From the NCBI RefSeq assembly GCF_000577615.1, contig NZ_CBXX010000027.1:1-64000 (forward strand): a stretch of DNA of 64,000 nt, written 5' to 3'. Positions 1 through 9,616 of this stretch are shown one piece after another (within the stretch, counting starts at the first letter, position 1; every line of letters starts with the position of its first letter). Under the pieces are notes generated by a model. That model was not told the DNA's origin. It saw only the letters and a list, made by a program, of their open reading frames with translations, and ran no database searches. The DNA is from Herbaspirillum sp. RV1423. Its GTDB lineage: Bacteria > Pseudomonadota > Gammaproteobacteria > Burkholderiales > Burkholderiaceae_D. The translations under genes and the position numbers were made by a program.

Positions 1-875
1 GCGAAATGCTCGGCGCCATCGCCGCCGAAAAGTTCGGCATCCCGTTCACGCTGTCGACCATGAGCATCTGCTCCATCGAAGACGTCGCCAGCGTCACCAC
101 CAAGCCGTTCTGGTTCCAGCTCTATGTGATGCGCGACAGCGGCTTCGTCAAATCGATGATCGATCGCGCCAAGGCCGCCAAATGCTCGGCGCTGGTATTG
201 ACGCTGGATTTGCAAATCCTCGGCCAGCGCCACAAGGACCTCAAGAACGGCATGTCGGTGCCGCCCAAACTCACGCTCGACACCCTGCTCGACCTGGCAG
301 GAAAACCCGGCTGGGCGCTGCGCGCGCTGGGCGGACGCAAGACCTTCGGCAACCTGGCCGGCCACATCACCGGCGGCGGCAGCGGCATCCAGACGCTGAG
401 CCAGTGGACCGCCAGCCAGTTCGACCCGACCCTGAACTGGGACGACGTCGCCTGGATCAAGGAACAATGGGGCGGCAAGCTGATCCTCAAAGGCATCCTC
501 GACGTGGAAGACGCCAGGATCGCCGCGCAGACCGGCGCCGACGCGCTGGTCGTGAGCAACCACGGCGGCCGCCAACTGGACGGCGCGATCTCGTCGATCG
601 AAGCCTTGCCGGCGATTGCCGAAGCGGTCGGCGACCGGATCGAAGTCTGGTTCGACGGCGGCATCCGCACCGGCCAGGACATCCTCAAGGCCACCGCGCT
701 GGGCGCCAAGGGCACGATGATCGGCCGCGCCTTCCTGTACAGCCTGGGCGCCATGGGCGGCGAAGGCGTCACCAAAATGCTGCAGATCCTGCACAAGGAA
801 CTCGACGTCAGCATGGCGCTGACCGGCACCAAGGACATCAGGAACGTGGACGCGCGGATATTGGCGATGCGCTGA
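1..875 (+). CDS. lldD: FMN-dependent alpha-hydroxy-acid dehydrogenase (L-lactate dehydrogenase-like), C-terminal part
   Basis: The reading frame is open from the left edge, so the N-terminal third (about 100 residues) lies outside the window and the ATG at 6 is internal. The visible part has the family's FMN/substrate signature: the SNHGGRQLDG segment carries the catalytic His and substrate-binding Arg, and the DGGIRTGQDILKA and GRAFLYSLGAMGG segments bind the FMN phosphate. Enzymes of this family oxidise L-lactate or related 2-hydroxy acids and pass electrons to the quinone pool or O2. L-lactate dehydrogenase is the most likely member, but glycolate- or mandelate-type activity cannot be excluded without the N-terminus. 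The next gene is 133 bp downstream on the same strand and probably independent. Confidence 0.85.
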   Translation, partial: EMLGAIAAEKFGIPFTLSTMSICSIEDVASVTTKPFWFQLYVMRDSGFVKSMIDRAKAAKCSALVLTLDLQILGQRHKDLKNGMSVPPKLTLDTLLDLAGKPGWALRALGGRKTFGNLAGHITGGGSGIQTLSQWTASQFDPTLNWDDVAWIKEQWGGKLILKGILDVEDARIAAQTGADALVVSNHGGRQLDGAISSIEALPAIAEAVGDRIEVWFDGGIRTGQDILKATALGAKGTMIGRAFLYSLGAMGGEGVTKMLQILHKELDVSMALTGTKDIRNVDARILAMR

Positions 876-1008
876 ACCGGGCGGACGAGGGCGGTTGGAC
901 TCCCTGGAGCACCGCCCGCGGCGGCCAGCTCATTTTCCGATGAAGCGATAGAATGTCTGCCTTTCAACGCTTTATCGGGCGCCCGTCGTCGCGCGCCGAT
1001 TCACCACC

Positions 1009-1914
1009 ATGCATGTCCCACCGATGCGCCCCAGCCATCTGGCTCTCGTCTTGCTCGTCATCCTGGTATGGGGCGTCAATTTCGCCATCATCAAAGTAGG
1101 CCTGGTCGGCGTGCCGCCATTGCTGCTGGCGAGCCTGCGCTTCATCCTCGCGGCCTTTCCGGCCTTGCTGCTGGTGCGGCCGCCCAAGCTGCCGCTGCGC
1201 CTCTATCTGGCGTTCGGGCTGACGATGTCGGTCGGACAGTTCGCCTTCCTGTTCAGCGCCATTCATGCCGGCATGCCGTCCGGACTGGCGTCGCTGGTGT
1301 TGCAGTCGCAATCGTTTTTCACGCTGCTGCTGACGGCGTTATGGCTGAGGGAGAAGTGGCAGGCCAACCAGCTCGTCGGTCTGCTGCTGGCGGCCGGCGG
1401 TTTGCTGCTGATCGGCAGCGCGCATGGCGCTTCGATGCCGTTGACCGGTTTCCTGCTGACGATCGCGGCGGCAGCCATGTGGGCATGCGGCAATATCGTC
1501 AGCCGCGCGGTGGGACGCCACGGTCCGATCAATCAACTGGCCTTCGTGGTGTGGGCCAGCCTGGTGCCGCCGCTGCCCCTGTTCGCGCTGTCATGGCTGA
1601 TCGAAGGCCCGGCCGCCATCACGTCGGCGCTGCACAACTTCAGCCTGCAATCCTTCGGTGCGGTCGCCTACATCGCATGGGCGTCGACCTTGTTCGGCTA
1701 TGCGGTGTGGAATTTCCTCATGTCGCGCTATGCCGTCAATCGCGTCGCGCCATTCACGCTGCTGGTGCCGCTGGTCGGACTCACCACCGGCTGGCTGGCC
1801 TTCGGCGAGCAATTGCAAGCGGTGCATCTCGCCGGCGGCGCATTGCTGATGATCGGCCTTGCCGTCAACCTGTTCGGCGCGCCGTTGCTGGCGCGGTTGA
1901 AGCTTAAGATGTGA
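1009..1914 (+). CDS. eamA: EamA family amino-acid metabolite exporter
   Basis: 301 residues of almost continuous hydrophobic sequence, about ten membrane segments arranged as two five-helix EamA repeats. The N-terminal stretch (VWGVNFAIIKVGL, then FGLTMSVGQFAFLF and GMPSGLASLVLQ) resembles the E. coli cysteine/O-acetylserine exporter EamA (YdeD) along its length, from memory of that protein. It is an inner-membrane drug/metabolite transporter, probably exporting cysteine-pathway metabolites. An alternative ATG lies five codons downstream (1024) and would remove only the charged leader. There is no close operon partner. Confidence 0.85.
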   Translation: MHVPPMRPSHLALVLLVILVWGVNFAIIKVGLVGVPPLLLASLRFILAAFPALLLVRPPKLPLRLYLAFGLTMSVGQFAFLFSAIHAGMPSGLASLVLQSQSFFTLLLTALWLREKWQANQLVGLLLAAGGLLLIGSAHGASMPLTGFLLTIAAAAMWACGNIVSRAVGRHGPINQLAFVVWASLVPPLPLFALSWLIEGPAAITSALHNFSLQSFGAVAYIAWASTLFGYAVWNFLMSRYAVNRVAPFTLLVPLVGLTTGWLAFGEQLQAVHLAGGALLMIGLAVNLFGAPLLARLKLKM

Positions 1915-2032
1915 CGGCGTTGGCAAGCGAAATCTCTATTCGTGTAAATCAGTCATGAATCAAATGACATTGATGCTGTTTTAATCCATAACGCAGAAGG
2001 CCACAATTCTCTCCATGCAGCGTTTCGCCGCC

Positions 2033-2047
2033 GTGACATTCCGTCAC
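2033..2047. promoter_or_regulatory. Short inverted repeat upstream of the NmrA-like gene
   Basis: GTGAC-ATTCC-GTCAC, a perfect 5-bp inverted repeat 26 bp before the proposed start of the following gene. It could be a regulator binding site in the promoter or leader region. It is short enough to occur by chance. Confidence 0.25.
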
Positions 2048-2073
2048 AGTCATATCAAGCAATGGAGAGAACC

Positions 2074-2937
2074 ATGTACGCAATCACAGGAATCACAGGT
2101 CAGGTCGGCGGCGTCGTCGCGCGGCAACTGCTGGGGCAACACAAAGCGGTGCGCGCCGTCGTGCGCGATGCCGCCAAGGGCGCGCAATGGGTGGCGCAGG
2201 GCTGCGACCTGGCGCTGGCCGACATGAACGACGCCGACGCGCTGGAGCGCGCCTTCCACGGCACCCAGGGCGTGTTCATCCTGCTGCCGCCGACCTTCGA
2301 TCCGGGCGCGGGCTTTCCGGAAGCGCGCGCCACCATCGCCGCAATCAGGAAGGCGCTGCTCGCTGCGCAGCCGCGCAAGGTGGTCTGCCTGTCGACCGTC
2401 GGCGCCCAGGCCAGCCAGTCCAATCTGCTGAACCAGCTCGGCTTGCTGGAGGAAGCATTGCGCGACCTGCCGATGCCGGCGGCCTTCCTGCGCGCCGGCT
2501 GGTTCATGGAAAACGCGCTGTGGGATGTTGCTCCGGCCCGCGACGGCGTCATGCCGAGTTACCTGCAACCGCTCGACAAGCCGGTACCGATGGTCGCCAC
2601 CGCCGATGTCGGCCGCGTCGCGGCAGAGTTGCTGCAAGAGGAATGGGAAGGCAAGCGCGTCGTCGAGCTGGAAGGTCCAAAGCGCATGACGCCCAATGAG
2701 GTCGCCGCCTGCTTCGGCAAGCTGCTCGGCCGCGACGTGGCGGCCCAGGCCGTGCCGCGGTTCACCTGGGCCGACGCGTTTCGCGCCCAGGGCATGCGCA
2801 ATCCGCTGCCGCGCATGCAGATGCTGGACGGCTTCAACGAAGGCTGGATCGAGTTCGAAGGCGGACGGGCCGGCAGCCGCAAGGGCGTGGTGGAACTGGA
2901 AACGGTGTTGCGCGAATTGATCGCAAACAGGCGCTAA
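2074..2937 (+). CDS. NmrA-like NAD(P)-binding protein (atypical short-chain dehydrogenase)
   Basis: 287 residues. The N-terminus MYAITGITGQVGGVVA is the Rossmann GxxGxxG motif of atypical SDRs (NmrA/QorB group), followed by the VVCLSTVGA strand. The proposed start is 2074 because GGAGAGA lies four bases upstream; the earlier in-frame ATG at 2062 overlaps that ribosome site. Such proteins are soluble NAD(P)H-dependent reductases (for example quinone reductases) or redox sensors. The SDR Tyr-x3-Lys motif is not evident, which is usual for the NmrA group. The substrate is unknown. The gene stands alone, converging with the OsmC gene. Confidence 0.8.
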   Translation: MYAITGITGQVGGVVARQLLGQHKAVRAVVRDAAKGAQWVAQGCDLALADMNDADALERAFHGTQGVFILLPPTFDPGAGFPEARATIAAIRKALLAAQPRKVVCLSTVGAQASQSNLLNQLGLLEEALRDLPMPAAFLRAGWFMENALWDVAPARDGVMPSYLQPLDKPVPMVATADVGRVAAELLQEEWEGKRVVELEGPKRMTPNEVAACFGKLLGRDVAAQAVPRFTWADAFRAQGMRNPLPRMQMLDGFNEGWIEFEGGRAGSRKGVVELETVLRELIANRR

Positions 2938-2956
2938 GGCGTCGTCAAAGCGGCGA

Positions 2957-3355
2957 TCAGGCCAGCGTCGTGGTCACTTCGGTCCTGACGCTGGTCATCA
3001 GTTTTTGCACCGGGCATTTGTCGGCGACGGCCAGCAGTTCCTGCCGCTGCGCGTCGGTGAGGTCGCCGCTCAGGTGTATCGATGCGGCGAGGCGGTAGAC
3101 GCCTTGCCGTTCTCCGCTGGCGTCGCGTTCGATGCTGACCTGGATGTCTTCAACCGGGATGTTCTTGCGCTTGGCGTACCACACCAGGGTCAGCGCCTTG
3201 CAGGCGCCCAGCGCGGCATCGTACAGGTCGTGCGGGTTGGGGCCGGCGTCGGCGCCGCCTTCTTCCACCAGGCCATCGACCGAGATGAGGTGGTTGCGCA
3301 CGTGGACGATGTGGCGCATGGCGAGCGACTGGTCGCGCTTGACTTGGATGGACAT
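2957..3355 (-). CDS. OsmC/Ohr family peroxiredoxin-like protein
   Basis: 132 residues. Two cysteines sit at the positions expected for the family: C52 in LGACKALT and C114 in ADKCPVQ; in OsmC/Ohr these are the peroxidatic and resolving residues that reduce organic hydroperoxides. The start at 3355 is preferred to ATGs at 3361 or 3436 because AAGGA lies six bases upstream of it. The sequence is closer to the general OsmC branch (PNPHDLYDAALGAC) than to Ohr. Cytosolic, probably a homodimer. It converges with the NmrA-like gene, with 19 bp between the stops. Confidence 0.85.
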   Translation of the reverse strand: MSIQVKRDQSLAMRHIVHVRNHLISVDGLVEEGGADAGPNPHDLYDAALGACKALTLVWYAKRKNIPVEDIQVSIERDASGERQGVYRLAASIHLSGDLTDAQRQELLAVADKCPVQKLMTSVRTEVTTTLA

Positions 3356-3445
3356 GGTCATTCCTTGAAGTGTGGGAAAACCCACAATGTAGCGCTTTTT
3401 CCATCTCCCGACGCGTTGTCGGCGCGCCGGCGCCATCTCGAAAGT

Positions 3446-5071
3446 TTATGCCGACGAGCCGATCAGCAGCCGGGCATCCCCGGGAGAAGCCTGCGGGCCG
3501 GGCAGGCGGGCGACGGCGTCGTCGTCCAGCTTGAACACGCTGACCAGTTGCGCAAGTTCGGCGGCCTGATCGCGCAGCGATTGCGCGGCTGCCGCGGCTT
3601 GCTCCACCAGGGCGGCATTCTGTTGCGCCATGTCGTCGAGATCGGCGACGGCGCGATTGACCTGGCCGATGCCGTCGTTCTGTTCGTGCGAGGCGGCGGC
3701 GATTTCTTCGATCAGTTGCGCGACCTGGCGCACGCCGCTGACGATATCCGACATGGCGCTGCCGGCATCGCCGACCTGGCGCGAGCCGGTGCGTACGGTC
3801 TCCAGCGAGGTCTCGATCAGTGTCTTGATCTCTCTGGCGGCCTGGGCGGAACGTTGGGCCAGGCTGCGCACTTCGCCTGCCACGACCGCAAAGCCGCGCC
3901 CTTGCTCGCCGGCGCGCGCCGCTTCCACGGCGGCATTGAGCGCCAGGATGTTGGTCTGGAATGCGATGCCGTCGATCACGCTCGTGATGTCGGCAATCTG
4001 ATGCGAGGATTGCGTGATGTGGGCCATGCTGCTGACCGCGTCGCCGACCACCTTGCCGCCATGCTCTGCTGCGCGGGCCGCTGTCACGGCAAGCCGGTTG
4101 GCTTCGCCGGCGGAGCGCATCGATTGCGCAATGGTGCCGGCAAAATCCTCCATGCGCGATGCCGTCAGTTGCAATTTGGCGACCGTTTGTTCGGTGCGCG
4201 CCGCCAGATCGTGATTGCCGGACGCAATCTCGGCCGATGCCGTCGACACCGAGCCGACGCCGCTCCTCACGTTCGAGACGACGGTGCGCAATCGCGCGGA
4301 CATGCTGCCCAGGGCTTGCAACAACTGGCCGAATTCATCGCGCCGCATGCTGCCGGCGCCGGGCTGTTCCGCCAGATCGCCGTGGGCGATTTTTTCAGCC
4401 AGCGCGACGGCATGGGTCAGCGGACGTGTAATGGAGCGGGCAATCGCCAGAGCGGTGAGGCCGCCGGCGAGCAGGAGCAGCAGCGCTCCCGCCAGCCCGG
4501 CATAGATCAGCGTGAGGCGCTGCTCCTGCACTTGCAGCAGCATGTCGTCGCGCTGCTGTTCCTGCAGCTTCACAAAGCCGGCCAGTGCGCCGAGATAGGA
4601 GGCGATGGCCGGCTTCAATGCATTGTCGATCAGGGTCTGGACGCCGCCGACGTCGCCTTTGTAGGAGAGCGCGCTGGCTTGCTTCGAGATGTCGAGGAGC
4701 TTGCCGCGAATCGCTTCGATGCCGGTCAGGGCGGCGCGGTCCGCGGCGCTTTGCGATTGGGCGGAGACATTCTTTTGCGCGGCGTGCATGCGCGCCAGGC
4801 CGGATTGCACGTCCTGTTCGTACTGCGCCGCCAGGTCGCCGTCCGAAGTGTGCAAGGCCGCGACCATGCGTTCGCTGGTCAGCTCGGCCGTGCCCAGCCA
4901 CGTGACGGCGGTGACGATGCGCCGGTCGTAATCCTGCACCGAGGACAAGGCCCTGCCGGCCGAGTCGATGGCATAGTATTGCGTGATCGCGGTCACGCTC
5001 AGCATTGCCACCAGCAAGGCGGTGATGCATGCCGACAGCCTCAGCGACACGCGCATGTCATTCCATTTCAT
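3446..5071 (-). CDS. Methyl-accepting chemotaxis protein
   Basis: 541 residues. The order is: a membrane segment at about 10-32, a periplasmic four-helix-bundle-type ligand domain (about 33-185), a second membrane segment (about 188-212), a HAMP domain, and a cytoplasmic signalling domain. The signalling tip is clear: [20 protein letters not shown] followed by [12 protein letters not shown]. No NWETF-like pentapeptide is visible at the C-terminus. The ligand cannot be read from the sequence. The gene lies directly downstream of, and on the same strand as, a polar amino acid ABC importer operon, so the ligand may be that operon's substrate; the 72-bp gap leaves co-transcription open. Confidence 0.92.
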   Translation of the reverse strand: MKWNDMRVSLRLSACITALLVAMLSVTAITQYYAIDSAGRALSSVQDYDRRIVTAVTWLGTAELTSERMVAALHTSDGDLAAQYEQDVQSGLARMHAAQKNVSAQSQSAADRAALTGIEAIRGKLLDISKQASALSYKGDVGGVQTLIDNALKPAIASYLGALAGFVKLQEQQRDDMLLQVQEQRLTLIYAGLAGALLLLLAGGLTALAIARSITRPLTHAVALAEKIAHGDLAEQPGAGSMRRDEFGQLLQALGSMSARLRTVVSNVRSGVGSVSTASAEIASGNHDLAARTEQTVAKLQLTASRMEDFAGTIAQSMRSAGEANRLAVTAARAAEHGGKVVGDAVSSMAHITQSSHQIADITSVIDGIAFQTNILALNAAVEAARAGEQGRGFAVVAGEVRSLAQRSAQAAREIKTLIETSLETVRTGSRQVGDAGSAMSDIVSGVRQVAQLIEEIAAASHEQNDGIGQVNRAVADLDDMAQQNAALVEQAAAAAQSLRDQAAELAQLVSVFKLDDDAVARLPGPQASPGDARLLIGSSA

Positions 5072-5143
5072 GAAGTCTTCTCCTGGCCGTATCGATGATG
5101 CGGCATGATTGCCCCTGATCGGCGACGTAATGGTTTAGCGGGT

Positions 5144-5914
5144 TTAGTGAGTGCGCAACTCCGTCAGGAATTTTTGCGCGCGCGGACTTTGCGGCCGCAG
5201 GAAAAAATCGTCCGGCGTACCGGTTTCGACCAACCGCCCGTGGTCCATGAACCAGACGCGATCGGCCACTTCGCGCGCGAAGCCCATTTCATGCGTGACG
5301 CAAATCATGGTCATGCCGTCGCGCGCCAATTGCTTCATGACTTGCAGGACTTCGCCGACCATTTCCGGATCGAGGGCCGATGTCGGCTCGTCGAACAGCA
5401 TGGCGGGCGGATCCATCGCCAGCGCGCGGGCGATCGCCACGCGCTGTTGCTGGCCGCCCGACAACTGGCCGGGATAGGCCCCGGCCTTGCTCGCCAGGCC
5501 GACTCGCTCAAGCAGTTCCAGTGCGCGCACGCGCGCGTCGCTGCGCCTGGCGCCGCGTACGTTGACCGGCGCCATGACGATGTTGTCCAGCACCGACAGG
5601 TGAGGGAACAGGTTGAAACTCTGGAACACGAAGCCCACGCGTGCGCGGAAATGGTTCAGGTCCAGTTTCGGCGCATGGATGTCCTGGCCGTCGAAAACGA
5701 TCCTGCCCTTCTGGATTTCTTCCAGCCGGTTGACGGTGCGGATCAGCGTCGATTTGCCCGATCCGGACGGACCGCACACCACCACCACTTCGCCCTTGGC
5801 GACATGGGCGTCGACATCCGCCAGCGCGTGATAGGCGCCGTACCATTTGTTGACCTGTTCGAACGAGATCATGTGTGGAGAGAGCGGGTCTTGCCGGTTC
5901 TGATTTTCTGCCAT
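5144..5914 (-). CDS. Polar amino acid ABC transporter, ATP-binding protein
   Basis: 256 residues. Walker [10 protein letters not shown], signature [16 protein letters not shown], Walker [14 protein letters not shown] and the switch histidine in [11 protein letters not shown] are all intact; the last is typical of the GlnQ/GltL/HisP group. It powers the permease pair encoded just upstream (23-bp gap). A shorter start at 5872 ([10 protein letters not shown]) is possible; the residues between are poorly conserved in this family. It is the last gene of the six-gene operon running from 10282 down to 5144. Confidence 0.93.
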   Translation of the reverse strand: MAENQNRQDPLSPHMISFEQVNKWYGAYHALADVDAHVAKGEVVVVCGPSGSGKSTLIRTVNRLEEIQKGRIVFDGQDIHAPKLDLNHFRARVGFVFQSFNLFPHLSVLDNIVMAPVNVRGARRSDARVRALELLERVGLASKAGAYPGQLSGGQQQRVAIARALAMDPPAMLFDEPTSALDPEMVGEVLQVMKQLARDGMTMICVTHEMGFAREVADRVWFMDHGRLVETGTPDDFFLRPQSPRAQKFLTELRTH

Positions 5915-5936
5915 GATGAATATCCAATAGTAATTT

Positions 5937-6683
5937 CTAGACCGCCATCGGCGCCGCCACGGCAGCCGCGGGCGCCGTGCGCGCGCTGCCGCTGCGGCGT
6001 CTGGCGATGCGGCGTTCCAGCCAGCGCGCCAACTGCGTCAGCAGCGAGCAGAGCGCGAAGTAAATCAGCGCCAGCATCAGGAACACGGGGAAAGGCTTGG
6101 TCAGCAGCGTGCTGTTGATCTGGTTGGCGGCGAACGTCAGCTCGTTGACGCTGATGACGTAGCCGAGCGAGGTCTCCTTGATGGTCGAGACGAACTGGCT
6201 GACCATCGCCGGCAGCATGTTGTAGAGCGCCTGCGGCAGCACGATCTTGAACATGGTTTGCAGATAGCTCATGCCTAGCGCGCGCGAGGCCTCGGTCTGG
6301 CCTTTAGACAGGCCTTCGATGCCGGCGCGGATGACTTCGGCCAGGTAGGCGGCTTCATACAGCACCACGGTCACCAGCATGGTGGTGAAACCCGTAATGG
6401 TGGTGCCGATCAGCAGCGGCACGAAGAAGTACACCCAGAAGATGAACATCACCAGCGGCACGCCGCGCACGGTGTAGACGATGGCGGCGGCCGGCAGGCG
6501 CAGCAGCGCGAGCGGGCTGACGCGTCCCAGCGCCAGCAGCACGCTGACCGGAAACGCCAGCGCCAGGCCGGCGACGGAGAGAATCAGCGTGATCGCCAGT
6601 CCGCCGAGCGGGCCGTTGGGATACTGGCCGATCAGCAGCAGCGTCCAGTTGTCGCGCAGGATATGAAAAATGTCGATGATCAC
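5937..6683 (-). CDS. Polar amino acid ABC transporter permease (GltK-type)
   Basis: 248 residues with about five membrane helices and the cytoplasmic EAA loop ([21 protein letters not shown]) that contacts the ATPase. This is a HisM/GltK-class inner-membrane permease. Eight bp separate it from the other permease gene, and the two would form the heterodimeric channel. The C-terminal tail ([17 protein letters not shown]) is a low-complexity Ala/Pro extension not needed for transport. Confidence 0.92.
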   Translation of the reverse strand: MIIDIFHILRDNWTLLLIGQYPNGPLGGLAITLILSVAGLALAFPVSVLLALGRVSPLALLRLPAAAIVYTVRGVPLVMFIFWVYFFVPLLIGTTITGFTTMLVTVVLYEAAYLAEVIRAGIEGLSKGQTEASRALGMSYLQTMFKIVLPQALYNMLPAMVSQFVSTIKETSLGYVISVNELTFAANQINSTLLTKPFPVFLMLALIYFALCSLLTQLARWLERRIARRRSGSARTAPAAAVAAPMAV

Positions 6684-6691
6684 AATAGTCC

Positions 6692-7390
6692 TCAGCGCGT
6701 CTTGATGCGGTAACGGTTTTCCAGCACCGCGCCGCCGGCCATGATCAGCAGCGAAATGCCGAGATAGACCACGGTCGTCAGCAGGTAGGTTTCGATGGTG
6801 TGGAAGGACTGGCTTTCAATTTCGCGCGTGGCGTAAGTCAGCTCGGCCACGCCGATGGCCATCGCCAGGCTGGTGTTTTTGAACAGCAGCACGGTATGGC
6901 TGACCAGCGTCGGCAGCGCGATGCGCAGGGCCTGCGGCAAAATCACCAGGCGCGAGGCCTTGAGATAGGACAGGCCGAGCGCGCGGGCGGCTTCCATCTG
7001 CGAAGAGGGAATCGCGCGGATGCCGCTGCGCAGGCTTTCCGAGATGTAGGCCGACATGCACAGTCCGACCGCGATGACGGCGAACAGGAATTCGCTGTGG
7101 CGCTGGTTGAACCACAATTGCACGGAATCCGGCAGCAAGGTCGGCACGCCGAAATACCACAGGAAAATCTGCACCAGCATCGGCACGTTCTGGTGATACT
7201 CCACAAACAAGGCGACGACGCGCTCGGCCCAGCGGTTGCGCGTCATGCGCAGCAACGCCAGCAGGATGCCGACCGCCATTGCCAGCAGCCAGGCATAGCC
7301 GGTGAGCTGCAGCATGGTGGCGATTCCTTCGATGATCAGGCGCGGGTAATCTTCGCGCAGCAACACCGAAAAATCCAGTTTGATACTCAT
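6692..7390 (-). CDS. Polar amino acid ABC transporter permease (GltJ-type)
   Basis: 232 residues from the ATG at 7390, chosen because GGGGGAAGG lies about seven bases upstream; an earlier ATG at 7408 would place the ribosome site inside the gene. Five membrane helices and an EAA loop (EAARALGLSYLKASRLVILPQ) identify a HisQ/GltJ-type permease. It pairs with the permease encoded directly downstream. It is separated from the binding-protein gene by a very stable hairpin, which probably lowers permease expression relative to the binding protein. Confidence 0.92.
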   Translation of the reverse strand: MSIKLDFSVLLREDYPRLIIEGIATMLQLTGYAWLLAMAVGILLALLRMTRNRWAERVVALFVEYHQNVPMLVQIFLWYFGVPTLLPDSVQLWFNQRHSEFLFAVIAVGLCMSAYISESLRSGIRAIPSSQMEAARALGLSYLKASRLVILPQALRIALPTLVSHTVLLFKNTSLAMAIGVAELTYATREIESQSFHTIETYLLTTVVYLGISLLIMAGGAVLENRYRIKTR

Positions 7391-7414
7391 AAAAAAGCCT
7401 TCCCCCATTGCATT

Positions 7415-7452
7415 GCTGCCGCCTGTCCCGTTTGCACCGGACAGGCGGCAGC
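7415..7452 (-). promoter_or_regulatory. Strong intercistronic hairpin between binding-protein and permease genes
   Basis: A perfect 14-bp stem (GCTGCCGCCTGTCC and its complement) with a 10-nt loop, located after the stop of the binding-protein gene and before the permease ribosome site. There is no T-run after it. In binding-protein ABC operons such hairpins often protect the upstream message or act as a partial terminator, giving more binding protein than permease; that role is inferred here. Confidence 0.75.
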
Positions 7453-7507
7453 GAAGATCGTCATCCCGGCCGCTCAGTCGTCAGTCAACGTCGCGGCCGG
7501 CGGCCGA

Positions 7508-8326
7508 TCAACCCTTGATCGGTTCGATCTTGAAGCCGCGATGCAATTTATATGCCGTGTTGGGGCCAAGCCATTTGTCGAAGACCTGTTTTGCTTCGCC
7601 GGTTTTTTCCATGTTCTCCAGCACGCCGTTGACATGCTTGATCAGCGCGGTTTCTTCCTTGCGCATGCCGATGCCCCAGGCTTCGTTCATGAGCGGCGGT
7701 TCGAGGATGTCGATCGGCGAACTGTCTTCGGTCTGCTGCTTGAACTTGACCAGCATCAGTTCAGATACGGCGAAACCCTCCACTTTGCCTTGTTGCATGG
7801 CGAGGAAAGCTGCCGGCGGATCCTGGAAAGTGGTCGTGCTGGCGGTCGGCAGCGACTTGCGCACGCCCAGCTCCGACGTCGAGCCCTTGGTCGCGCTGAC
7901 GCGTTTTCCGGCCAGGTCGTTGAGCGATTTGAATCCGGACGAGCGCTTGGCGGCGACCTTTTGCAGGCTGACGTAGTAGCTGTCGCTGTAGGCGATCTGC
8001 TCGGCGCGTTCCGGCGTCCAGCCGAGGTTGGCGGCAACGATGTCGACGCGGTTTTGCTGCAGCTCGGGGATGCGGGCCGCGACCGAAATCATCTTCAGCT
8101 CCAGCTTGACGTTGAGGCTCTTTGCCACGGCCTTGCAGAAGTCGACGTCGTAACCCTGGATTTCGCGCGTCGAAGGATTGGGGAAGCTGAACGGCTCGGC
8201 GGTGCCCAGCGTGCCGCAGATCAGCGTGCCTTTTTGTTTGATGTCGGCGAGCTGGTCGGCTGCCGCAGAGAAGCTGACCGCCATCAGGACCGCAGCGACG
8301 ACAGCAGACTGTTTGAGTTTGAACAT
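7508..8326 (-). CDS. Polar amino acid ABC transporter, periplasmic binding protein
   Basis: 272 residues with a Sec signal peptide (MFKLKQSAVVAAVLMAVSFSAAA, cleavage probably before DQLAD). The mature part starts LADIKQKGTLICGT and contains GYDVDFCKAVAKSL, the classic SBP_bac_3 (glutamate/polar amino acid) N-lobe pattern. It captures substrate in the periplasm for the two permeases and ATPase encoded downstream. Specificity is not readable; the accompanying aminotransferase and RraA-like aldolase suggest an amino acid with a hydroxylated acidic side chain rather than plain glutamate. Confidence 0.92.
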   Translation of the reverse strand: MFKLKQSAVVAAVLMAVSFSAAADQLADIKQKGTLICGTLGTAEPFSFPNPSTREIQGYDVDFCKAVAKSLNVKLELKMISVAARIPELQQNRVDIVAANLGWTPERAEQIAYSDSYYVSLQKVAAKRSSGFKSLNDLAGKRVSATKGSTSELGVRKSLPTASTTTFQDPPAAFLAMQQGKVEGFAVSELMLVKFKQQTEDSSPIDILEPPLMNEAWGIGMRKEETALIKHVNGVLENMEKTGEAKQVFDKWLGPNTAYKLHRGFKIEPIKG

Positions 8327-8351
8327 GATTCCTCCGTTGGTTTTGGTTGAA

Positions 8352-9581
8352 TTACTTTGGCGTCAATTGAGATACAGCATCGCGCAGTTGTTGGCAACCC
8401 GATTCGATCTGTTCGATCGAGGTGGCAAACGACATGCGCAAATAGGAAGGCTGGCCGTAGGATGCGCCGTCGATCGTCGCGACGCCGGCCTGCTCAAGGA
8501 AATACATCATGACATCGACATCGTTGCCGAGCGCCGCGCCTTGCTGCGTATGCTTGCCGACCAGGCCGGCGACGTCGACGAACACATAGAAGGCGCCGTC
8601 CGGCGGCAGGCAGGACAAGCCGGGAATCGCATTGATCAGCGCGACGATGCGGTCGCGCCTGCTGCTGAACAGATCGCGTCCCTCCTGCACGCATTGCTGC
8701 GGCCCGGACAGGGCGGTGACGGCAGCGGCCTGGCTCATCGCGTTGGGACAGGTGGTGCTTTGCGACATCAGCAGCGCCAGCGCTTTCATCAGCACGCGCG
8801 GACCGGCGCCGTAGCCGATGCGCCAGCCGGTCATGGCATAGGCTTTCGAGACGCCGTTGACCACCAGCGTGCGCGCGGCCAGCGCCGGTTCGACCTGCAG
8901 CGGCGACACATGGCGCGCGCCGCCGTAGACGAAGTGTTCATAGATCTCGTCGGTCATCAGCCACACTTGCGGATGGCGCAGCAACACGGCGCAAATGGCC
9001 CGCAACTCGTCGGCGGTATAGACCGCGCCGCTCGGATTGTTCGGCGTGTTCAGCACCAGCCAGCGCGTGCGTGGTGTGATGGCCGATTCCAGCGCGGCGG
9101 CGGTCAGCTTGAAGCCGCTGGAGGCATCGCAATGCACGATCACCGGCACGCCGCCGTTGATGGCCGCCATGTCGGGATAGGACACCCAGTAGGGCGTCGG
9201 GATGATGACTTCGTCGCCGTCGTTGAGCGTGGCGGCGAAGGCACTGTAGATGATGTGTTTGGCGCCGTTGCCGACGACGATGTCGTCAGCGCCGTACTTC
9301 AGGCCGTTCTCGCGCTCCAGTTTGGCGGCGATGGCAGCGCGTAGCGCCGGCGTGCCGGTCGAGCCGGTGTAGCGCGTGTGGCCCGATTGCAGGGCATCGA
9401 CGCCGGCTGCGACGATATGCGCAGGAGTGGCGAAGTCAGGTTCGCCGATGGTGAAATCGATGATCTTGCGCCCGGCGGCGCGCAGGGCGTCGACGCGGGC
9501 TTTGGCGGCCATGCTCGGCGAAGGTTTGACGGCGGAAAGACGGTTTGCCAGGAGGGTGTCCCGGTTGTCCAGATTGTCCAA
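8352..9581 (-). CDS. Class I PLP-dependent aminotransferase
   Basis: 409 residues, fold-type I aminotransferase of the AspC/alanine group. Visible residues: the PLP lysine K246 in VVNGVSKAYAMTGWRIGYG, the NTPNNPSGAVY loop near 178-188, and D211 and Y214 in MTDEIYEHF. It moves an amino group from an amino acid to a 2-oxo acid. It lies between the RraA-like gene (35-bp gap) and the importer genes (25-bp gap), so it probably deaminates the imported amino acid to the oxo acid used by the aldolase. Aspartate aminotransferase as a housekeeping function is the alternative. Confidence 0.88.
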   Translation of the reverse strand: MDNLDNRDTLLANRLSAVKPSPSMAAKARVDALRAAGRKIIDFTIGEPDFATPAHIVAAGVDALQSGHTRYTGSTGTPALRAAIAAKLERENGLKYGADDIVVGNGAKHIIYSAFAATLNDGDEVIIPTPYWVSYPDMAAINGGVPVIVHCDASSGFKLTAAALESAITPRTRWLVLNTPNNPSGAVYTADELRAICAVLLRHPQVWLMTDEIYEHFVYGGARHVSPLQVEPALAARTLVVNGVSKAYAMTGWRIGYGAGPRVLMKALALLMSQSTTCPNAMSQAAAVTALSGPQQCVQEGRDLFSSRRDRIVALINAIPGLSCLPPDGAFYVFVDVAGLVGKHTQQGAALGNDVDVMMYFLEQAGVATIDGASYGQPSYLRMSFATSIEQIESGCQQLRDAVSQLTPK

Positions 9582-9616
9582 TTACTGCTCCAGAAAAATA
9601 GCGGATGAAATGATTT

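Noticed and set aside
2015..2227. 70-codon open frame overlapping the NmrA-like gene
   Set aside because: Out of frame with the well-supported gene; Arg/Trp-rich shadow translation.
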